DNA of 64,000 nucleotides from positions 186,001 through 250,000 of the forward strand of contig LODT01000041.1 in the NCBI GenBank assembly GCA_001606155.1, read 5' to 3'. The stretch is from Tieghemostelium lacteum (Eukaryota > Evosea > Eumycetozoa > Dictyosteliales > Raperosteliaceae). A model generated the notes under the pieces. That model was not told the DNA's origin. It saw only the letters and a list, made by a program, of their open reading frames with translations, and made no database searches. Position numbers and translations under genes: made by a program. Below, piece after piece: positions 56,614-64,000 of the stretch; position 1 is the first letter of the stretch; each line of letters starts with the position of its first letter.

Positions 56614-59600
56614 CTATGACTTTCTTTTCTTTAAATTATTATTATTGTCTTCTTCATCAGAAAGTGACCTTTTTTGAGCTTTCTTTTTGGATGCCAGGTT
56701 TGTTGGTTTCTTTATATTGGTAACAGGTGATTTCTTTGTTGGTTTTCGTATATTTTTAGAATGTTTTTCATTCTCACTGTCAGAGGAATGGCGCTCAAAG
56801 GCATCCTCACGAATATCAAATTGTCTAGATGTTGTAGAGGTATCTTTGAAATGCTTGTGAAGTTGTAGTTTGAGATCTTTTTCATAACCTATAATAGCAG
56901 CTTCAAATTTCTCAGCAGATTGAATGAGGTTTGGAATTAGTTTTGATTCTCTTTTGATTCTAGCCTTGTCAGTTGTCTGAAGTTTTTTACTATCTTTGGA
57001 TCTGTCACCGCCTTTCCATGCCAGATAATCGTGAATATTTACAGTGAGTTTGGAACTGTTAATTACCAATTCCATTGCAGGTGTTGATTTAACTGTTTTA
57101 TATTGGGTCTTGTGTAATAATGCTATCCATTGCGTCAATACTGTATAAAGACTTTTTAGAAGTTTAAAAAACCTTTCTCTAGGTGTACCATTGATACGTG
57201 AGTAGCAAAGAACTTGAAGAATTCTACATACAATATCTAGATTCTCAATAGTATTATCAAAAGACTGTTTACTCATTTCCATCTCTTTCTCACTCTGTTT
57301 TTTAGATTCTGCATTATTGGTAACCAATTCTTTTTTCAACTTTGCTATAATCTCTTTTGCAGAGTTTATCATGGACTCTAAAGTCTCAAAAAGTATATAC
57401 AGAACATGAGTTACAGTATGTTCATTAATAATCTTTCCAGGTATTTTCTTTACAGCTGCAACCTCCTCATCAGTCAATTTATGATTTTCAATGAGATCCA
57501 GTTGATGCATTGCACTGTTTCTCAGTACCCTGCAAACCTCTTCTTTATGTTCAAATGAAAACATAATTTTAACAACAGTTCTAAAGATAACAGTAACTAA
57601 TTGCGTATTGGTAATCTCCATTTTCTTTGTCTGTTGGAATATAGTTTTACCAGTACTTGTTGAGAAGTCAGCTTGTGTGGGTTTAAGTAACTCTGCTAAA
57701 TGATACATTGTTCCAAAGAGTAACTCCCAATCTACAAAATACTCTGGTTTAGAGTGTCCAAATATAACAGTACATAAAACTTGAATCATAGATTCCAATA
57801 CAGTGCTCTCAGAAACTTTTGGGAATTGAGAAGCACCAATAACCCCACCAGCACCAGCACCAGCAACCTGTGAATAAACTTGTGTATTCTTATTAGCTTG
57901 TGATGCTAAATTCTTAACCTCTTGAATTGTACATATAAATTGGAAAACCTGAGCAAAACTAGTACGAGCATTGGCTATAACAAATTGAATCATCATATCC
58001 AATGATACAGCAGCAAAGGTTTGAATCTTATCAGGTTTCTTGTCTTTTTTCTTTAACTGTTTTCCTTCTTCTGGTACATCATAACCCTCCCAATCACCTT
58101 CAACTAACTGTTTTATAACATGAGGAAATATCAATTTAAAATTATCAGTTAATCGTTTAATGTGTGATTTGGAATCTGATTCTAAATCTAATCGATGTAA
58201 CTTGAATTCTGATATCATATTCCCCACACAACCACATGTAGATTCTAATATAAACTTTATAAACTGTTGATTTTGTTCAGATTCTCTTTCTTCCTTTTCC
58301 ATTTTATCATATACATAAACCATCAAATTGTAAATAGATCTAAAGGATAAGAAAATATGATGTGATTCTTCCTTTGGTTTTTTAGTTACTACTTTCTTGG
58401 CTTTTGGTTTCTTAGAATCTACATCCACATCTTCATCCTCATCATCCGATTTCTTTGCCTTCTTTTTACCAGTCAGAGGATTTGGTTTCTTCTTTCTATT
58501 ATCCTCACTTATATCTCTGAGTTGTTGATGGAAATTGAAAATCTTTTGAGCATCTTTAAAGTTTTCACCTCCAGTGTATTCTATAAGTGACTCTAGAATA
58601 CCCATAAGTAGTTGACAATATACCTCTTTCTTTTGTTCATAGTCATCCGAGAGTGAGAGTCTAAATGAACCAGTTGAACTATTTGACATTTTTTCAACAA
58701 AACCTGAAAATAGTTTATTGGCACCATCGATAATCTGTTGATTGTCTCCAGAGAACTTTAACTTTCTTGCACTTGTCAAACAATATTGAAAGACATTAAT
58801 CAGTCTGTCAAAAGGTTCCAAAACATCAACTTCAGATTGACTGACTAAATACACACATTTAGAGAGATCCAATACAACTTTGGATCTTACATCGTGAATT
58901 TCCTGAAATGGCACAATTAACAAATCCAATACTGATGGGATAAGTTGAGGTATCTGACTGACAAGATCATATAATCCATTGTATAGATAGGTTCTTAAGG
59001 ATTGTGGTTGAGAAAGTGCTCTTTTCAGTGTCATAAAGATCTCAAATGACAAATCATCACGTTGATTCAGTGTACCATGATCACGCATCAGTTCGTATTG
59101 ATTACGAAGTAACTGTAAATACCCAGTGATTGCTGTCTCTCTAACCTGCATATCTCTAGAGAACATTGATTTCTTTAGAATCAGCATTATACTATTAAGA
59201 AACGATGGTTGTCTCATTAGAATAGGTTTGAATATAGACAACAGTTGCTTTACAGTTGAAGGAGAGAAATTCTGAAAATGATTCAAAGACTCTCTGAGTT
59301 TAGTCTCAGCTTTCGTACTTGAAACCACCAGGTAATTTGACAATTTATGTAACAATGAAAACCAAACTGTAGAGTTTTCAGACTTCATTATAATTCTAGC
59401 TAAAATCTCATCAATAATCTTATCTTTCAGTTGATCATTGACATCATAGAGTTCAGATAAAATATCTTTACCTAGATTTCTAAGTGATCTAATAACATCG
59501 GTAATCACAATACCACTAGAATCCATCAAAGACACTGCAAACCAAAATAAAGATTCAGTAATCTGGTCCCACCCCGCCTTGATTTGTTCAATCACATGTT

Positions 59601-60779
59601 GAAAAGCCATAAAAATACCTCTGTTGTGGTACTGTGTACATATGTTCTTTAAGATATCCATAGAAGGTTGTTTGAATCTTTGCATCTTTGAGATTACCAA
59701 TAGTATACTAAGGTTCATTGGATCTAGAACATGTTTAGTCTTGAGAAATTCTTTTGCCAAATCCATATCTCTTCTAAATGCACCATGTAAATTCAAACAT
59801 GTAATAACCTTAGCATTTAAAAACGATAAACTGACCGCTAGATTATGTTCACGCATATGATTTTCGGTATTCATAAAGTAGTCACAAATCACACGAAGAA
59901 TTCTACCTTTTAAACCTTGTGCTGATAACAACAGCATATTATGTGCCAGTGATGGTAAATCATTGTCAGCTATCATTCCAGATTTTAGATTTTGTTCAAT
60001 TCTTGCAACTATCATTTCCAAATGCTGTTTTTCTAATGTCAAATCACTAAATGTTACAATAATGGAATTATAAATTTCTTTTGACCATTTACTATTAGCC
60101 ATCTCTTCAATTGTATAGTTCTTATAATCAACATCCTCAGGTGCCAAAGTATTCAACATATCCCAACACTTTGGCAGTAAAAGTAATGTAGCCTCCCTCT
60201 TATTCTCACAAAGTTTCTCTGCTAAAATATTCACAATTTCTCTATATTGATTTGCTTCTAAATTATCACACTAAACCATTTACCTTATATTAGTTGTATA
60301 TTCATTTACAATGAGCCATCTATACATACTTGAATTAACAATAAATCAATAGTATTATCTACATCTTTCATTTCAATTGAAATTGTAGAAGTCATCAATT
60401 GATTAAGAAATGTTATGATAATATCTGATTTCAGTGTATTACCATTCATGTATTCTTCATTGTCTTTCTCTAAATCTGCAATAATCTTAACCAGAGCATT
60501 GAGGAAATCAAATATAGGCTTTTTAGTTGATATTCTATTTTTCAACAGGTACTCTATAATTTCAATCTTTTCAATCTTATGAAACAGTTCAAATAGAGGA
60601 TTTTGGGGATCTTGAGAACTAACAGCTTGAGTACTTGTAAAAGGTCCACTATTTAGTTTAATTGATAGAGTAATCAATTTTTCATCTTCACCATCATATG
60701 GTTTAAAATCAGTTATGACCGTATTACTATCATCTCTAGAGCTATGTGTACTTTTTGTTTTCCTCTTATCAATATCCAT
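56614..60779 (-). CDS. fanci: Fanconi anaemia group I protein (FANCI) homologue
   Basis: Two exons, 60330-60779 and 56614-60270 (donor GTATGT, acceptor GTTTAG), give 1368 residues; human FANCI is 1328. Seen: an alpha-solenoid with a run of blocks matching FANCI: ADNDLPSLAHNMLLLSAQGLKGR, NLSILLVISKMQRFKQ, GWDQITESLFWFAVSLMDS, SIMLILKKSMFSRDMQVRETAITGYLQLLRNQ and LYNGLYDLVSQIPQL. A Lys/Asp-rich insert interrupts the middle (about 610-660) and the tail is basic and phosphosite-rich. Known: FANCI pairs with FANCD2 and is mono-ubiquitinated to start crosslink repair. An acidic/Lys-rich open frame continues upstream to 60962, and an ATG-led acidic frame runs 61107-60907 one base out of phase, so the true N-terminus may be longer. 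Confidence 0.9.
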
Positions 60780-61128
60780 TTTATCAATAATATTACTATC
60801 TTGTACATTTTTTGATTTCTTTGATTTCTTTTTGGATTTATCTCTAGTTTCTTCTTCCTCTTTATTATCTCCTTCATCTTCATTTCCTATATTTCCTTCA
60901 TCTTCTTCATTTTCCTCTTCTTGTTGACTTTTTGACTTTTTCTTTTCTTTTCTTTTTTTCTTTTATCTCTACGCTTTTTATTCCTTTTTTTTCCTTCTTT
61001 TCTCTTCTCTTTTTTTCTTTCCTTTTTATTCTTTCCTCTTCTTCATCTTCGTCCACCTCCATTTCATCATTCTCCTCTTTATCATGCATTTCTTCATCTG
61101 AGCTCATATTCAGTCTTGTGTAATTCAA

Positions 61129-61664
61129 CTGAAGATAAATTAATTTTTTTTACATTTTTTAATTTCTTTCTTAGAAAAATTATATGTCAATATTTCCATG
61201 AATAAGTTACATTTAATGTCTATCTTCACTAAAAATACGAAAACTATCGATCTCTGTTAGCGATATCTCAGAGAATGACTTTGAAGCTCTTTCTCAAATA
61301 TCTTCATTTGGCGCTCTGCTGGTTTTATGAAAAACTTTATCTTTGTGGGTGGCAACCATCTACATTGATTTGATTTATCATTTTTATATGAGAAAAGCCC
61401 TAATGTGTAATTAATTAAAAAAAATATCCCATATTCGACATAAATCTGTTAAATACACATTGTAAAATCTTAGGTAAACACAATATCAAACTTTTAAAGT
61501 CTCGAAGATATTTTTTCAATAAGGTATTTTTAAAAAAAATAATACCCCTTTCAGTTAAAACGAAAATATCTTTCCTCAAATTATCCAATCAGAACTTTTT
61601 ATTTAAATATCTTAAATTTTGATCAAAATAAATTTATAAAATTGTTTCTTTGATCAAAACAGAA
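61129..61664. other. Intergenic between FANCI and HAP2-like genes
   Basis: About 535 bp, A+T-rich, divergent promoter region. A CAAATATCTTCATTTGGCGC-type stretch near 61298-61317 is the least AT-rich piece. Short stops are dense on both strands. No gene seen. Confidence 0.55.
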
Positions 61665-62762
61665 ATGAAACAATTAAATAATATTATATATCTCTTTTTC
61701 CTAATTGTACTACTCAATGAACAATTAATTCAATGTAAACTATTAAAATATGAAATTCCATTAAATTCTCAAGTAAGTATATCAAAATTAAATATATTTT
61801 AAAGAATTCTAATAATTTAATTATAATATAAATAGAAAAAAAATGAAGCACAAAAATTTACAATTTATAAAATGATGGATGAAAATAATGATATCCAGAG
61901 TCTTGATAATCCAATTTCAGTAAAATTTGAAACAACAGAGGTTTCTCAAATATGCTCCTTTGATTATGAATTTTCGGCCCCTTTCCAAGCAAATGAGGTG
62001 GTAAAAGAGACAATTAGTTGTGATAATGCATGTGGAGGTATTGATTGTGTAAGAGATTCAGGTTTCTGTTGTGATTGTTCCAATAGTGATATTATTGAAA
62101 ATCGTCAACTTACAAGATCCAAGAAAAGTTGCGATTTGTTTGGTTTGCTGACATCTACTGCTCATTGTCTACAATTTTCAAAACAAATGTTTAACATGTT
62201 TTCTGTAAAAGAATGCACTACTAGATATAATGTAAAGGTAACTATTAAAATGTTTGATATATCTCTTGGTTCCTATAGAACTGAAATTTTGAATTTATCA
62301 CCATCATCTCCAATTTCAAGTTATAAAGAGTTACAATTAGAATTGGAAGGTAACTTTTTGCCAGTTGTTCACTTTAAAGATTACAGTGGCTATTATATTT
62401 CAGCTCCAATGGATAGTAATGATCCAATTAATGCCTTACCATATAACAACAATACTATGATTTTGGAGAGAAATTTATTTGATAAATCTGGTTTGTCATG
62501 TAATAAGATTGGTGTTTCTTACAGTGCATTTCAAAACCAACCTAAACGTTGTCAATCAGAATTATCCTCATGTCTAAGAAATCAATTAAAAGATTACTTT
62601 GAAAAAGGTACCTATTTCATTGGCTCCTTAGGAGAAATTTCCCGTGTTCATTCTACCACTAACTCCACATCTTTATATTTGTCATTAAACTACCCATTTG
62701 ACATTAAGTCATTTGTAAAACTCAATCTTGTTTCTAACACAATAGATGCAACAGAGAAATAA
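61665..62762 (+). CDS. HAP2/GCS1 gamete-fusogen family protein, short form
   Basis: Two exons, 61665-61772 and 61836-62762 (donor GTAAGT, acceptor AAATAG), give 344 residues. Seen: signal peptide (1-24); Cys-rich HAP2 region with C76, C98, C102, C107 and GFCCDC (112-117); CDLFGLLTSTAHCLQFS (135-151); and the diagnostic HAP2-GCS1 Pfam block CNKIGVSYSAFQNQPKRC...CLRNQL (258-288). The frame stops at TEK, shortly after the domain II part. Usual HAP2 proteins continue with domain III, a stem and a membrane anchor; none is seen here or in the next 150 bp. Known: HAP2 drives gamete membrane fusion; Dictyostelium has related genes. Inferred: either a truncated paralogue or a secreted ectodomain. Confidence 0.88.
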
Positions 62763-63742
62763 ATTGGATATTCAAAATAAAAAAAAATAGAGAAACCTAT
62801 TATATTTACTAACATTGGTGGTACGAATATTTTTAACATTTCTTTGGCTGTTCCACGAACCAAAATACCCTAGTTCAAAAAAATTAATAAAGGAAACCTA
62901 TTTGTATAATGATTGTTTATATTTTACTTACTAATGGTATTTGGAGTTGATAATTCTCACCGTCTATCAAATTGGAATCCATTCTTACAATATGACCAGT
63001 TGAATTTTGTACCAATCTATCAACTGTTACAGTTTTCGGATTATATCCAAATTTATCCAAAATTAGAGTTCTAATAACTTCTTGAGAAGTACGTGGCTGA
63101 AACTCTATTATTTCCTTTCTCGTTCTAAAAACTCCTTTACTAGAAACATTGATTCTTTTGTTCTGAGGAAAAAGAATTGTATAATCACCACTACGATTGA
63201 ATGGAGATGGCTCAATAAGTTCAGGACGATTTCTTTTTTTTAACCCATAAGCAATACGTCCAGTATACATTTCAATTATCTGGGAGACTAATTCCCAAGA
63301 AACCCCAATTTTAAATTCTATAAGAGGAACATATAAATTATTATATTCATTACCATCATTTTGGTTATCATCTTTCATGAAAACTCTAATTACTTCATCT
63401 GTTAAATATAATTTTAGTATCAATAAATATTGTATGTCCTTGCTAGTTTGAGGATGTGATGTAATACATACCTTGTTGTTGTCTTTTAACGTAACCTCTA
63501 ATAATGGCTCTGTTTCCCATCAGAGGTATTAACTCCCTCCATTCTGACTCAGTTAATACTTTTGCTGAATTAATACTAGTAACCCCATTTAAATTTAATG
63601 AATCAACTATACCCTGTCTTTGAGATTCAGGTATACCAGATTGGGTAGAAAGAATCCAATCAATAAGTGGAGATTGTTGTAGTAGTTGTTGTGACGAAGT
63701 TGTGGTTGTTGTAGTTGTTGTAGTAGTTGGTGGATTAGTCAT
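62690..63742 (-). CDS. SAM-domain protein with two ubiquitin-like repeats; 3' end uncertain
   Basis: Exons 63472-63742 and 62932-63398 are well supported (GTATGT and GTAAGT donors). A third from 62869 (acceptor AACTAG) adds GILVRGTAKEMLKIFVPPM and stays open to 62690, overlapping the HAP2 3' end; its end is a guess. Seen: a polyThr start; a SAM-like helical domain (about 25-85); then two units (about 92-165 and 168-245) sharing a pattern of strand, helix (ELVSQIIEMYTG and EVIRTLILDKFGYN), strand, and a final GDYTILFP / GENYQLQIP, like ubiquitin-like or Crinkler-header folds. No known family assigned. Inferred: a signalling adaptor; it may have lost its C-terminal part. Confidence 0.65.
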
Positions 63743-64000
63743 TGTTGAAAAAGATTCAATGAAATATAAATAATTTGGTTATTTGAATTGTAAAATAAAA
63801 TTTTTATTTTTATTTTTATAATTATTTATTTTTTATTTTAGCCTTTAAACATGTATTGCTCTAATCAGTCAAGTTTGTTTTTTTTGGCAATAAACATCCA
63901 ATGTAAATACTAAACCAAACCAAAGAAATTTAAATAAAAATTCAAGTATAATTATATACAACTACAAACATATGTGATTTCCACGGTTAAATGTCAGCAT
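63743..64000. other. 5' flank of the SAM protein gene, window edge
   Basis: A+T-rich spacer with T and A runs and no coding signal. The gene to the right is outside the window. Confidence 0.5.

Overview
This window is nuclear DNA from a dictyostelid social amoeba. The signs are very high A+T, gene-dense packing on both strands, short GT/AG introns (mostly 60-120 bp, donors GTATGT or GTAAGT, T-rich 3' ends), and asparagine, glutamine, threonine and aspartate homopolymers inside otherwise conserved eukaryotic proteins. It also carries lineage-typical genes: an FNIP-repeat protein, F-box/LRR-like proteins, an FHA-domain Chk2-type kinase and secreted EGF-tipped proteins. I cannot name the species from sequence alone. 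No rRNA, tRNA, CRISPR array, LTR element or viral copy was recognised.

Layout. 0-9 kb: FHA/Chk2-like kinase, a small unknown gene, a tandem pair of secreted proteins that resemble GIY-YIG nucleases, a YGR210C-type GTPase, and a coiled-coil protein whose 17-nt first exon supplies a KEN motif. 9-17 kb: TTI1, a four-exon TMEM53/DUF829 protein, PDCD5, mitochondrial EF-G1 and a small basic protein. 17-28 kb: a coiled-coil/polyQ protein, a secreted EGF protein, inositol hexakisphosphate kinase, TIM22 and Ecdysoneless. 28-34 kb: a KAR5/GEX1/Brambleberry nuclear-fusion protein, an FNIP-repeat protein and nicalin. 34-39.4 kb is the most accessory stretch: a SAM + P-loop NTPase + nuclease-like protein of Crinkler-type architecture, a piggyBac relic, an aldehyde dehydrogenase and a broken P-loop ATPase relic. 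39.4-51 kb: IRE1, epsilon-COP, WASH complex subunit 3, a GRAM/VASt sterol-transfer protein and an F-box/LRR-like protein. 51-64 kb: a DOCK exchange factor, FANCI, a short HAP2/GCS1 gamete-fusogen relative, and a SAM protein facing it tail to tail.

Most exon structures were rebuilt by hand from splice signals and reading-frame continuity. Each joined model quoted with exon coordinates has a total length divisible by three.

Themes. There is no operon-like logic, but three functional groups recur. DNA damage and PIKK signalling: the FHA/Chk2 kinase, TTI1 and FANCI. Endomembrane and actin: IRE1, nicalin, epsilon-COP, WASHC3, GRAM/VASt and DOCK. Sex: HAP2-like (membrane fusion) and KAR5/GEX1-like (nuclear fusion), about 33 kb apart. 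The most novel candidates are the secreted GIY-YIG-like pair, the Crinkler-architecture host gene, and the truncated HAP2 facing a SAM gene that may also be truncated.
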